A DNA stretch of 64,000 nucleotides, taken from positions 62,001 through 126,000 of the forward strand of contig JAHNUO010000025.1 of NCBI GenBank assembly GCA_019787685.1, read 5' to 3'. The notes below the pieces were generated by a model. It was given only the letters and a program-made list of their open reading frames with translations. It was not told the origin of the DNA and ran no database searches. A program made the translations under genes and the position numbers. Of this stretch, positions 35,819-46,011 are shown piece after piece (the stretch's first letter is position 1; each line of letters opens with the position of its first letter). This stretch comes from Chiua virens. Taxonomy: Eukaryota > Basidiomycota > Agaricomycetes > Boletales > Boletaceae.

Positions 35819-38800
35819 CTATCCCCCTTTTGTTGATCAGGCTCCGAATGATCTATTTCATAATTGAGACGATGGAGACTATCCTCATCTTCGGTTTCTG
35901 TTTTATCGTCATAGGAACGGAACATGGAGTTAAACTCTGTTTGTGTGACTTTTAGTTTTCTTGGGGCATCTGGATGTGCTTCATGGAAATCGGATATGAG
36001 GTCCGGAGCATTTTTTAGATTTTTGAGTGGTTCCCAAGTTCTTTCGTCATCATCATATCCTTTCCAGTGTATGAGATATTCTAGGCGACGTCCCTTCATT
36101 CGGGAATCAACGATATAGTCTGCTTCAAATTCTTCTTCTCAGTCATCTCCGATTACGACAGGTCGTGGTTTGTAAACCAGCTGTTCTGGTAGATGTTCTT
36201 TATAAGGTTTGACCTGAGAGATATTTACAACTGGGTGTATTCACATAGTGCGTGGGAGTCAAAGCTTTATAGCATTCGGACCGTGCATGGATATTATGTC
36301 ATAGGGTCCAATCCACTTGTCTGTGAATTTGGGGTGTTGTTTTATTTTTAGGTTTGCAGTTGAGAGCCAGACCTTATCGCCAATGGAGTAAAAGGGTGGT
36401 TCTGTTCTCGTCTTATCTGCAACGTTTTTCATGTGTTCCACGGCTTTATCTATATTAGATTTGGTTTGCTCTAGGACTTCGGTAAAATCCGTGATGAAGT
36501 TCTGAGTGGCCGGGTTTTTCATGGATTGTGGCATAATTCCCATCCTAGGGACATAAGAACGTGTGATTTCGAATGGTGAGAATTTAGTGGCAGTATGTTT
36601 CTTGCTGTTGTATGAGAATTGTGCGAGAGGGAGCCAATCAGCCCATGTGTTATCTTTCTCAGCACAGAACATGCGAAGATATTGTTGCACTTCTCGGTTC
36701 ATTCGTTCCGACTGTCCGTCTGTTTGTGGATGATGTGCGGTGCTTAATTTGGGTGTTATTTTTAACCCTGAGCATATATCTTTCATAAGTTGGGAAGCAA
36801 ATTGTGGTCCTCTATCGGATATGATGGTTTTAGGAAGGCCATGATGTTTCCATATGTGTGAGAGATATAGTTTGGCGAGTTCCATAGATGTACACGTTTT
36901 GTGGCAGGGAATGAATTTGACTTCTTTAGAGAAGCAGTCCACAACCGTGAGAATGGAATCATAGGAGTGTGAAAGTGGGAGATCTGTGATGAAATCTGCT
37001 GAGATATCTTCCCATGGTAATGACAGTGTTTCTAAGGGTTGTAGTAGTCCTGCTGTTTTCTGATTGGAACCCTTGAATCGAGCACATCTTTCACAGTGTG
37101 AGACATAATTTTTGACTTCTTCGTTCATGCGAGGCCATATATAGGTTCGTGAGAGAAGTTCTAAAGTTTTGTCGTAACCGGGGTGACCGGCTTCGGGTGT
37201 GTCATGAAACATAGTTATGCATTTCGTTCGTAATATGTCTGGAATGAAGATCCTATCCCCCTTTCTAAGGAAGGCGTCCTCAACTTTATATCCGGTGGAT
37301 AGTAGATGTTTCATGGCATTTGGTGATAGTTTCATAGTTTCATGTTGTACATCAGATAAGAATTGATCACCATTATATAGGAGAGTGACGGCTGATCTGA
37401 TCTTGGATGGATCCATGAGAAGGATTCCTTTGTTATCATCTTCGATTCCGATCATGTGATCTTCTCTTCTGCTTAAAGCATCTGCTTTTCCCATAGTGAC
37501 TCCAGCCTTGTGGTGCCAAGTGAAGTTAAAGCGTGAGAGATATTGGGCCCATCTCGCTTGTCTTCGGTTAAGGTCTTGGCGTGTCATAAACCACGTGAGG
37601 TTCTGGTGGTCATTCCATATTTCAAAGTCATGTTTTGCACCTTCAAGATAGTGGCGCCATAGTTCTAGAGATCAGATAACCGAGAGCATTTCTTTATCGG
37701 CTATTGGGTAATTCCGTTCTTCTGGTGTCATAGAGTGGCTATTATAAGCGACAGGGTGCCAAAGTCCTTCTTTTTTCTAGAGATAGAACTGCTCCTGTTG
37801 CGAAATCCAATGAATCACATTCTAAGCGATATTTGGCATTCTGATCTGGATAAGCAAGGATAGGGGCTGTCGTAAATGCCTTTTTAAGCATGGTGAATGC
37901 TTCGTCACAAGCGAAGGTCCATTCAAATTTTTGATCCTTTTTAGTAAGGTCGTGTAAAGGTTGTGCTATTTTTCCATAATCTTTAATGAATCTGCGATAG
38001 AAGTTGGCAAGTCCAAGGAAACTTCTGATGTGTTTGACTGATGTGGGAATTGGCCATTCAGCTACTGCTTTGGTTTTCTTGTTATCCATTTTAATCCCAT
38101 CAGTTCCCACAATCATTCCGAGGAAGTCCACTTCTTTTACGCGGAAGAAGCATTTTTCTGGTTTTACGTATAGGTCATTTTCTTCGAGACATTTAAGTAC
38201 TTCGAGTACGATTTTGTCATGAGTTTCATAATCATCAGTGTCTGTAAAGATCATAAGATCATTGATATAGACGACAACAACACCATTCATGTCGGCAAAG
38301 ATTTCGTTCATCATAGTTTGAAACGTTGCTGGGGAGTTACATAATCCGAAGTACATGACGATGGGTTCAAAAGACCCGTGGTGGCAGACAAATGCTGCTT
38401 TCCATTCATCGCCTTCTTTGATGCGTACATTATTGTATCCCCATCAGAGATCCATTTTTGTGAAGAGTTTAGCGTCTTTCAATTTATCCACAAGCTGCGA
38501 AATAAGCGGCAAGGGGTAGTTATTTTTGCTTGTATGTTCATTTAGGTATTGGTAATCCTGGACCATACATTTCTTTCCATCTTTCTTGGGGACGAAGAAG
38601 ACCGGAGATGTTTGTTCGGATTTAGAGGGTCTGATGTATCCTTTCTTTAATTGGTCATCAATGAATGCGGAAACCTCCTCTTGTTCTGTGACAGAGAGGG
38701 GTATTAAGCAACCCTTCTTCGGAACAAAAGTTTCTTTTAGGTCAATGCTGTGATCCCATGGTTTGCGTAATGGTATCCTTTCGGATTCTGTTTTTCCAAA

Positions 38801-39560
38801 TACTTTAGCATATTTTAAATATTCTCGTGGGACCATCTCTTCAAGAGTGCGTCCCTTAGGAGGAGAAGGTGGAGTTTCCATGTTTGTGGTAAAAATACGA
38901 GATTCCGTGATAGAGTTTGCATATTTAAGTTCTTCTGCAATTATGGAATCCAAGAAATCGTCTTCTTCTTGAGAATGACATGATTCTGGGCATCTCCGCA
39001 TTACGACTGATCCAGTTGACCAATCTATATGGGGGTTGTGGTGCTTTAACCATGTATATCCGAGGATAAGGTCGTTCTTTCCAAGGTTGGTAATTTCGGC
39101 ATCCACTATTTCCCTATGTCCTTTGTAATCGATTAGGATCTGTGTGGCGTGAGTAATAGCTCCCGCTTGATTCTTGGTTCCGTCAACGTTGAAGACTTGT
39201 ATGGCATGGGGAAGCGCGTGTGTGGGAAGTTTATGCTTTGCGACGTAATCTTCGTGTATGAAGATCGCATTAGCTCCACTATCTAAAAGCGCTTTTGCTC
39301 CAACATATCCAATTTGGTTTACTGGGGATACCAAAATTGGTAATACTATTTCTTTTTCTACTGATGTAGATCTAATGAAAGACCCATCGGGTATTTGTTT
39401 TGTGACAGAATTAAGCACGGAACTATCGTGTCCGCCGCGCTCCACAGAGACGCTGTCAACGCTTTCGTTTTCTGTTGTTTTTGGTGATTTAGGTAGTTTA
39501 TCCTCTTGCCAGGGAGGTAGTTCGGAATAAGCGAAATCGAACTTTAAAGAAACGGTGTTT
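35764..39560 (-). pseudogene. pol: Gypsy pol polyprotein with chromodomain (inactivated)
   Basis: The protease motif ALLDSGANAIFI is at about 39280. Reverse transcriptase follows (SPVFFVPKKDGKKCMVQDY, LFTKMDL, FGLCNSPATFQTMMNEIFAD). The catalytic box reads YIND, not YxDD (codon 38261-38263). The RNase H/connection segment is followed by an HHCC integrase (HPGYDKTLELL, CERCARFKGS; STAHHPQTDGQSERMNREVQ) and a chromodomain (LEYLIHWKGYDDDERTWEP) ending at 35764. Breaks are: TGA at 38444-38446 (after KMDL, expected Arg); an extra A in the A-run at about 37776-37781 (frameshift); TGA at 37672-37674 (expected Arg); TGA at 36259-36261 and 36241-36243; and TGA at 36139-36141 (expected Trp). The frame is shifted relative to gag and overlaps its end, suggesting ribosomal frameshifting. 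Confidence 0.93.
35819..35838 (-). promoter_or_regulatory. Polypurine tract of the Gypsy element
   Basis: On the element's sense strand AACAAAAGGGGGATAG lies directly before the 3' LTR. Such tracts prime second-strand DNA synthesis in LTR retroelements. Confidence 0.8.
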
Positions 39561-39606
39561 TCATAGTATTTTGGAAGGGTAGTGCGAACATGAGATCCCA
39601 GTTTAC

Positions 39607-40779
39607 TCAGTTCGCCTTGCCTTTTCCCTTCTTTTTGGTTTCGTATTTGTCATAATAATACGCCTGTACTTCTTCAGGGGTCATTCCGCGGATGGCCGCA
39701 AAGGGGTCCTTATCCGGGACTGAAGAAGTGGAAGCCTTAGGGGTTTCCTTTTGAGATGTGGATCTTGCTTTTCGAGTTTTACCACATGAGGCTTTGTGGT
39801 TGCCGGCATAGTATTTGCAGTCTGGGCATTGTACTTTGGGTTTAGGGCATTCCCTTGGGATGTGTCCCTGTTCTCCACAGTTGAAGCATTTGTTTTTGGG
39901 GTTGGTCTTCTTTTGACCAAGTGCCCTTACTTCTTTGCCGGTAAACCAGCCTTCTTCGTCCTTTTCATAGGTTATGGCCCCTATGTCCATTGCATTGGGG
40001 TCCTTGTTTTTCCAGTTCCTTTCTCCTCGGACATAGTTGATTGACTTGAAGGAGTTACCTGCTGTGCGAATTGCAGCGAGGTATTTGATAACTGCTTGGT
40101 TGCGGTCATCGATGTAGGAAGGATGTTTTGGGTTCATATAGATCGGATCATTCGGATCTTGCCGTTGTCCGTCTTTGAATATTTGGAATATTATGCTTCT
40201 GGCGGTGTTTGTTTCCAGAAGCCTTATGGCATGTGTGGGATCAATCTGGGCTTGTTGCCACAGATTTTCCCAGCGGACTATGAAGTCTTTGACCCTCATG
40301 TTACCTTGTTTCAGGTTTTCCAATTGGGTACGAGCCCAGTCTACTTTATTGTTTTGTCGGAACATTCCTTCTATGTCCACGACTAGTTGTGCCCATGTAA
40401 GTTTAGAACCTTGAGCTAATCTTGTCTTGGCGAATTACGAGCTTTTTGCTCCTTTGAGACGTGAGAGTATGGCAAGTACCGCATGGTGTGAATCAGGGGC
40501 GATAGCCCTCTGATTGATGTCGAGCCATCCTTTCATCTTAGCCCACCATTCTTCAAATTTGGCTTGATCTCCGTCATAGAGACCGGGGTCTGCGAATATT
40601 TCGACTTTGGACGAGGTGGCAGCTGGTGCAATTGCCCCAGTGTTTATTTTATTTTCTAGTGTAGCGACTACATTGGTGAGTTCTTGGACCAGCCAAGCCG
40701 AAGCCGTGAGACGATCCCCATCGTTCAACGATTGGTTGTTAAGATCTTTAAGGGCGGTGGCGTAGGTGTATCCTGACAT
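39607..40779 (-). pseudogene. gag: Gypsy gag (one internal stop)
   Basis: The ATG at 40779-40777 lies 2 nt after the stop of the preceding ORF. Capsid-like sequence is seen around DQAKFEEWWAKMKGWLD and LENLKQGNMRVKDFIVRWE. A single in-frame TAA at 40435-40437 (after LKGAKSS) separates two open halves in the same frame. The C-terminal half ends with one CCHC knuckle, CFNCGEQGHIPREC, and a second Cys-rich motif (CPDCKYYAGNHKASC) before a basic tail. Gag packages the RNA and builds the particle; with the stop only an N-terminal piece would be made. Confidence 0.9.
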
Positions 40780-40781
40780 AT

Positions 40782-41027
40782 TTACCAAGCGTCAGTTGCA
40801 GGTTCTGGTGCTCCCCAAGCGTTAGCGGTGGCTGTTCCGTATTCTTCATAGGGTGAGAATAGACCAAATGTGACTGTGAAGGGGTAGTCTCGTCGTTTGA
40901 TCGAAACGTAAATTGGGCGTTGCGATTCTTGTACCTTGTTTGTAAGGCAGAATGCGATGTATCCGAAATAGAAAGTAGTGATTGTGCAAGAGATAATGAA
41001 CGCGATTGCAATGAGTTCCCAGGACAT
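40782..41027 (-). CDS. Small membrane-segment ORF ahead of gag
   Basis: An 81-codon ORF (ATG 41027, TAA 40784-40782), intact. The N-terminus contains a strongly hydrophobic stretch, IAIAFIISCTITTFYFGYIA, long enough to span a membrane, followed by a basic and then a polar tail. It begins 11 nt after the stop of the upstream ORF. Its TAA is separated from the gag ATG by only AT. I do not know a function or a named family. Possible roles are a membrane anchor for particles, a regulatory upstream ORF, or the relic of a captured gene. Confidence 0.6.
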   Translation of the reverse strand: MSWELIAIAFIISCTITTFYFGYIAFCLTNKVQESQRPIYVSIKRRDYPFTVTFGLFSPYEEYGTATANAWGAPEPATDAW

Positions 41028-41038
41028 AAAAGGTAATT

Positions 41039-41596
41039 CTAAAGGTATCGGGAAGGAATCCTAAGAGTGTTTCTAGGACGTAATGTGGGGAATTCGCAAT
41101 TATCGTACTGTGAGTATGGGCGGATACGAGAAGGAACTTGATTAGCTTTGTAGCGTCTGAGTATTCTTTTCCTTTCTAACTCTGTACGAGTGTTCCTTCT
41201 TTCTATCTCACGAGGTGGGATCCAATCGTTTGGATCTCCTAAACTTTCCTCAGAGGGTTCTCTCAGTGGAGCAGGTGGGAATGGGGACGGTTCTCTTTCG
41301 GGAATGGGAGCGGGGAAGTATTCGTGCTTTGGTTCCTCTGTTGGATACCGTAATTCTGGGCTGTCGGACCGGGTTGACTCTCTGGTGGATGAGTAGTCTG
41401 GGAGCGATGAGTCGTCTCCTAAAAAGTGGCCTAGTAAGGCGTGGAAAATCTCTGTATCTGTCCTGTCCTCGGGATCAAGATCCTCTAAGGCAACTACCTC
41501 GGCAAGGTAGGCGGCGTCAAGTACGTAAGGCTCTTCTTTTATATCAGGGAAGGCCTCGTTGGCGGCGGCGACAATGGAGAGAGGGAGGGAAGTCAC
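41039..41596 (-). CDS. Acidic, proline-rich ORF after the 5' LTR
   Basis: A 185-codon intact ORF, the first after the 5' LTR (about 230 nt leader). The N-terminal third is acidic and helical in look (DAAYLAEVVALEDLDPEDRT). The middle is Pro/Glu/Ser-rich (ESTRSDSPELRYPTEEPKHE) and the C-terminal third is basic (RRNTRTELERKRILRRYKA). No retroelement domain is recognised. That it stays open while gag and pol have stops suggests either constraint or chance. It could be a gag-leader protein or an upstream ORF controlling gag translation. Confidence 0.55.
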   Translation of the reverse strand: MTSLPLSIVAAANEAFPDIKEEPYVLDAAYLAEVVALEDLDPEDRTDTEIFHALLGHFLGDDSSLPDYSSTRESTRSDSPELRYPTEEPKHEYFPAPIPEREPSPFPPAPLREPSEESLGDPNDWIPPREIERRNTRTELERKRILRRYKANQVPSRIRPYSQYDNCEFPTLRPRNTLRIPSRYL

Positions 41597-41827
41597 TATT
41601 TTTTTGTGGTCTCAGTAAAGAGGACAATGAGCGATGAGTGCGCTATCGACTTCTGTGCTATGTGGACCTTTGGTCTCGAGCGGCTTTTGAAGAGGATAAA
41701 ATCTTCCGTTCAAAGGGTTGCGACTTACTCTGTGCGCTTGTTCCTCTTGTTTAGTGGTAAGACGGCTACGACGAGGTCGAGGGACTTGACAGTAGTATCG
41801 ACAGCGAAGAAAGCAACAAAGTTCTAA

Positions 41828-42259
41828 TGAAACAACCTAGAACAAAACTAGACTGTTAAGAGTAGTGGTTGAAGTGAGAGGGGGTTCAGTCCAGTGAAGA
41901 GGCGAAAACTCCAAGAGAACTTTGTTAGAGCTCTCTGGCTGAAATTCATGGGGTTTATATACTACATGGATGTCGGAGTTCTAATCTGAGTATGAACTAT
42001 GTAGATAAGCATAATGTATCCTATTGGATGATAAGGTGTGAATTGATATGAGTCATAGATAAGAGCATAGCCTTGCACTGCCGGTGATGAGTCAGTGATA
42101 AGGGAAATGAAAAGATAAGAGGCATGTGTTTGATGGATGCTGTGTTATTGTGGCAGCCAATTGGATATGATCCTTTGGATAGCCTTTGCATGAGGCGTGT
42201 ATTTTTAGAATAAGTCGAATGTTGGAGTTGTGAAGTGAGGAAAAGTTGGTATCGTAACA
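41828..42259 (-). repeat. 5' LTR of the Gypsy element
   Basis: 432 bp. On the element's sense strand it runs TGTTACGATACC...GGTTGTTTCA. A TATATAAAC box (plus strand GTTTATATA at about 41954) lies roughly 130 bp before its 3' end. The sequence directly after it in element sense is TTAGAACTTTGTTGC, which lacks the usual TGG of a tRNA 3'-end primer site. Confidence 0.93.
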
Positions 42260-43139
42260 GGGGTGATGCTCAAGGAACGTAAGTAACACCTTGAGAGGGC
42301 AACGGGCGTCCAGGCAGAGATCCTCAAGGAAGGGAAAGGTTAAGGAGAACAAAAACTTGCCCCACCTCACACTGCTAAACCCCACATTTTGGATGGACAA
42401 AACCTTGAGGGGGGAGTGGAGAAGTACGGTCATCATGAAAGGCATCAATTTAGGGCAGAAAGTGAGGTGGGTATCAATAGAGAATACATCAAGATGTTTA
42501 TGTGGAGCGCCTGTGATCTTTGGAAATCTGATGCGTGGGGGATGAGAGGGGGTGGGTACCATATGTGAGAGGAAGACCCGACGACAGCATGCCAATCCAG
42601 TATTCCACAAAGTGGTCACAAGTGCGGCCATTGAGAGTGAATCACCACTGCAAACAAGAAAGATGGAAACTTTACCTACTGTACAGGGGGTCTGCAAAAG
42701 ATGTTGAGTGCATGGAGGTGAGAATCTTCGGTAATACTACAGAAAAGATCTTTTGGTGCCACAAAAGTGTCCAAACGCCTCCAAATTAGAAGCCCCAGAT
42801 ACTGCGTCATGTCCAGTGAAAGCCAGTAGGGCAATTGACCTGGTTTGAACCATACTGTATTAAGGAAGAGCGGGCCAGCGATTTCTCTAAAGAAGACAGA
42901 GACCTGCAAGCAAATACGCAGGTCTCTGCCACTGAAAAATGAGAAGATCTGATGGAAGAGTTCAGTTGGGAGCACAAGTATTGACATTGAAGAGGATGAC
43001 TTGAAGGAGGCGGTGGGGGAACACGACAGGTGACCAAACAATGGGCAGTTGGACTCAAGGACTTGATTTGTACCAGTAGAGGGGCTCCCTAACGATGGAG
43101 CATGGCAAAGATGCTTGGATGAGACAGCTGTAAGTTGGT

Positions 43140-43470
43140 CACCTGCCCTCCGCTTAAGCCCAGAGAAAGCGACATCAGGTGCAGATGGCACTTGGGATGG
43201 GGCAGCAAGGTCGAGTACGGATGGGGCACAAGGGGTAGTGAGGTCGAGTACAGATGGGGCACAAGGAAGGGTAATGAGGGCACAAGGGGGGGTAGTGAGG
43301 TCAAGTGGGGATGGGGTGCGAGGAGGGGTAGTGAGGTCAAGTATGGATGGGGCATGAGGAAGGGTAGTGAAGTCGAGTGCGGATAGGGTGCAAGGGAGGA
43401 TAATGAGGGTGCGAGGAGGGGTAGTGAGGTCAAGTGAAGTTGGGGCACGAGGGGGATTAGTGAAGCGAAG
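43140..43470 (-). repeat. Coding minisatellite in the F-box gene
   Basis: About ten imperfect units of roughly 33 bp encode LDLTTPPRTPS-like repeats (plus-strand unit AGTGAGGTCGAGTACGGATG). Units vary in length by multiples of 3, so the frame is kept. Confidence 0.85.
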
Positions 43471-43689
43471 ATGCTTGGATAGCAGATCTTCTCCATGTTC
43501 GTCATCCCACTTCCACTTAAGCCCAGTCTCATCAGTCCTCTCCCTTTTCTGCGGATTGGGTGTATGTAAATGTAAACTGCCGAGGCGAAGACGTTTGGGT
43601 GGCTGAGGATATTCAGATTCCTCATCCTGCTTGTGCTTGCACTCTGCTTCATCGGCTGCCCCCTTGCTCTCAGACTTGGGGGTGGACAA

Positions 43690-44470
43690 AGTGCCCAGAT
43701 AGGATAGCTACCGAGTGTTTAGTATTTTTTTAATGCTGCAATACAATCAATGGCTTACAGTACTAAGGAAAGATCGAAAGCCCAGCAATCCCAGATAAGT
43801 CAATACCTGTGCAGACACTTCAGTACAGAGTAGTGTACAACCAGAATCACTTACTTCCAGAAGTCTGAGGAGGCAAATGGGTCGACTGACTGAGTTTCCC
43901 ATGATTGAGATAATAATGATAAGACAAGGGTGAGTGATCTTGAATGCCTGTAGAACGGAAATTGTCCTAAGACACAGTGAAGACGCAATGAATAAATATG
44001 CCAACTGAACACAGGGCATATTGAGGACTTACAATAAAGTGGTCAGACCAAGTGCATGCTGAGGGCCCCACACAATAACAATGATTGGTAGCAATCTTTG
44101 GATCGTCGAACCTAAGTGCATCATAGTAATGGAGGGCATGTGACACCCAGGGCTCTGGAGCATCATACTCTGATGCAGAGATCGTTGATTATTGAGCTAA
44201 ATGTATCGTCAGGACTACCTGAAACAATAACAGAGGAGGGACATACAGAGCAGCAGTACTTTGTATCAGCTCATTCTTGTCTCGTCTCATCTCAGGTTTT
44301 TGTTTTTGCTTATGCCCTTGGAGGATCAGAGAGGATCAGAGACCAATGTATTACGTTACATGTGAGGTTAGTACATTACAATCTACTACAACACTTGTGA
44401 CTGTAGTAATGAGTGGTATAGGCGAGTGGTATAGGTGTGGGCAAGAAAGAAAGTCGTACGAAAAAATCCA
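43690..44470. other. Upstream region of the F-box gene, unassigned
   Basis: A minus frame at 44019-43747 and short plus frames at 44116-44480 show no recognised domain. The sequence probably includes the F-box gene promoter. Confidence 0.3.
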
Positions 44471-44472
44471 TC

Positions 44473-44546
44473 TTAAGTAGTGACGGCCGATTTGAAACCC
44501 AGCATTTCTCCCCTATGCTGGGTTTGAAATTGGTGGTCACTATTTA
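44473..44546. repeat. Hairpin made of two inverted TAGTGACGGCCGATTT copies
   Basis: TAGTGACGGCCGATTTGAAA with CCCAGCA, then a 12-nt spacer, then TGCTGGG with the near-complement ending GGTCACTA. The arms pair over about 26 bp with few mismatches, ending in TAGTGAC/GTCACTA. Confidence 0.75.
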
Positions 44547-44955
44547 ATCCCTGTCTTGGCCACACTTGCTTCTCTTCCGACCACTCACTAGTATCCACCT
44601 GTAGTACGCAATAGTAGCACAAACTTGATTCCACCCTGCGGTAGCACTACAAAATACAAGTTACCAAAAATGTAAGGCACGGCAAGTAAGCCAACGATGT
44701 GCATTTAATTTCGGATCTTAATCTATGCCCCTCAAAATCACATAGATTGTCCTCCGTATGTATATTTTCTAATTGTTTTTGAATCTTACAAACTGTGAGC
44801 TATAGGTGGTGCCCCATGCCTGAATTTTGGATCCTGCTGCTTTGGACATATATCAAAAGTTGATCACAACAGAAACTCCAACGGTTTGGTGCTCTCAATT
44901 GTTCACCAAAGTTGATCCGGTCGTGATCACCATCTAGACACCTGGGACTAAAGAG

Positions 44956-46011
44956 GTGTGTTGCGTCTTAATTCTTCTCAAACTCCTCATAAACTCTAAT
45001 GCCTGCAGAGGCCTGAGGTGCATCACCATGAAGTTGGACTTCGATTCCAGTGAGTTCTACCCACCTCATTATAATCCTTACTGTCGCTACCCCCACTCGC
45101 ATATAACCGTACCCTCCCCTACACCAACCCTCAATTCTCCCTTCCAACTGACCATGGCGCAATTGTGGCCACTGTCTAGAGGTCCTCCTGTTACCCCCAT
45201 TTGTCAGGTAGCCACGAATCTCTCCCCGGTGCTGGCTCTTGAGCCCGTTACCCCTCCAGCTGGTATGGGCTTCCAGGTCAGGCTTCCTATTCTGGACCAT
45301 AGGTCTCTCAACAACGATCTGGGTTCTCCTGCCCCTATCAGAGTAAGTGGTTGTTTTCGGTGTGCTGCATCATGCTTAGCTTGTCACAGGAGGTTCCTGC
45401 CTTTTATTCCAATGGCTCCCTTTGGAGCATGATCTGCAGAGCAATACGTGCAAGAGAAATGTTAGAGCGTGCATGTGGCCTCCTTGAAGATGCCCTGTGC
45501 AATGAGGCCGAGGCTGTCATGAATCTGGTGATCAAGAGAGCTGTTGTGGAGACACTAGCTCAGGTTGGTATCCAAGCAAATGAGAGGGCTTCGTCCCCTG
45601 ATGAAGTGATGATGGATGTTACTGGCGATCACTCCGAAATGGTAAGGTCATTACTATTGCAGAGGATTCATTGCTCTCAACCAAGATCCAGGTAGATGAC
45701 ACCAATACAATACACTTAGGTGACCCAGGCTTAAGGGATCTCGGGATGGTAAGACGATTACTATTGTTGTCAAAGCAAATCAGATCTGACGGTGGTGTTG
45801 ACAAAATCAGCACGATGTCATCATGGAGACGATTCCCAAAAGTAAAAGTACTGTGTATGCCGCTGTGTGCTGCATGACCAAAGCAATCATTCAGTGCTTT
45901 TCTGGGGCACTTATCTTGGGAAGCGGTTACCTGCTTTCCTTGGTCATACCCAAGGATCCCTCAGTTGGTCGGTTCACTCCTTTTTGCTTACTTAGCTGTT
46001 ATGCTAACTAA
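44956..46011 (+). CDS. Hypothetical gene, several exons
   Basis: A likely start is ATG at about 45029 (MKLDFDSSEFYPPHYNPY). The first exon is Pro-rich (PFQLTMAQLWPLSRGPPVTP) to about 45343. A second exon (about 45391-45640) looks helical (ICRAIRAREMLERACGLLED, ALCNEAEAVMNLVIKRAVVE). Further exons may follow between GTAAGG/GTAAGA donors at 45641 and 45749. I do not recognise the protein. The coding quality of the second exon is good, so a real or recently lost gene is likely. Confidence 0.4.

Larger units (their letters stand above)
35387..42259 (-). mobile_element. Chromodomain Ty3/Gypsy retrotransposon
   Basis: Two 432-bp LTRs (35387-35818 and 41828-42259) differ at one base, and the element is flanked by GGGGT (35382-35386 and 42260-42264). 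On the minus strand the order is 5' LTR, two small ORFs, gag with a CCHC knuckle, pol (protease, reverse transcriptase, RNase H, integrase, chromodomain), polypurine tract, 3' LTR. Total length is 6873 bp. The domain order and the chromodomain place it among chromoviruses of the Ty3/Gypsy superfamily. gag and pol carry nonsense codons and a frameshift, so this copy cannot make its own enzymes. Confidence 0.95.
34788..43689 (-). pseudogene. F-box / leucine-rich repeat protein, disrupted by the Gypsy element
   Basis: From ATG 43689 the frame runs through a basic, charged N-terminus (PPKRLRLGSLHLHTPNPQK) and a tandem LDLTTPP-type repeat. An F-box follows at about 43010-42880 (LVLPTELFHQIFSFFSGRDL, then ISV-like helices ending NTVWF). 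After an intron (about 42690-42660, GTAGGT...TTTGCAG) come leucine-rich segments (PLKVLSIQNVGF, LEDLCLDARCPLKVL). The coding sequence is cut at LEHHP by the Gypsy insertion with an ACCCC duplication (plus-strand GGGGT). It resumes in the same frame at 35381 with SINTLNIS and continues through PKLSSVEITLLL to the stop at 34788. Apart from the insertion I see no stop or frameshift, so it may have been functional until recently. F-box proteins recruit substrates to SCF ubiquitin ligases; the target is unknown. Confidence 0.78.
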
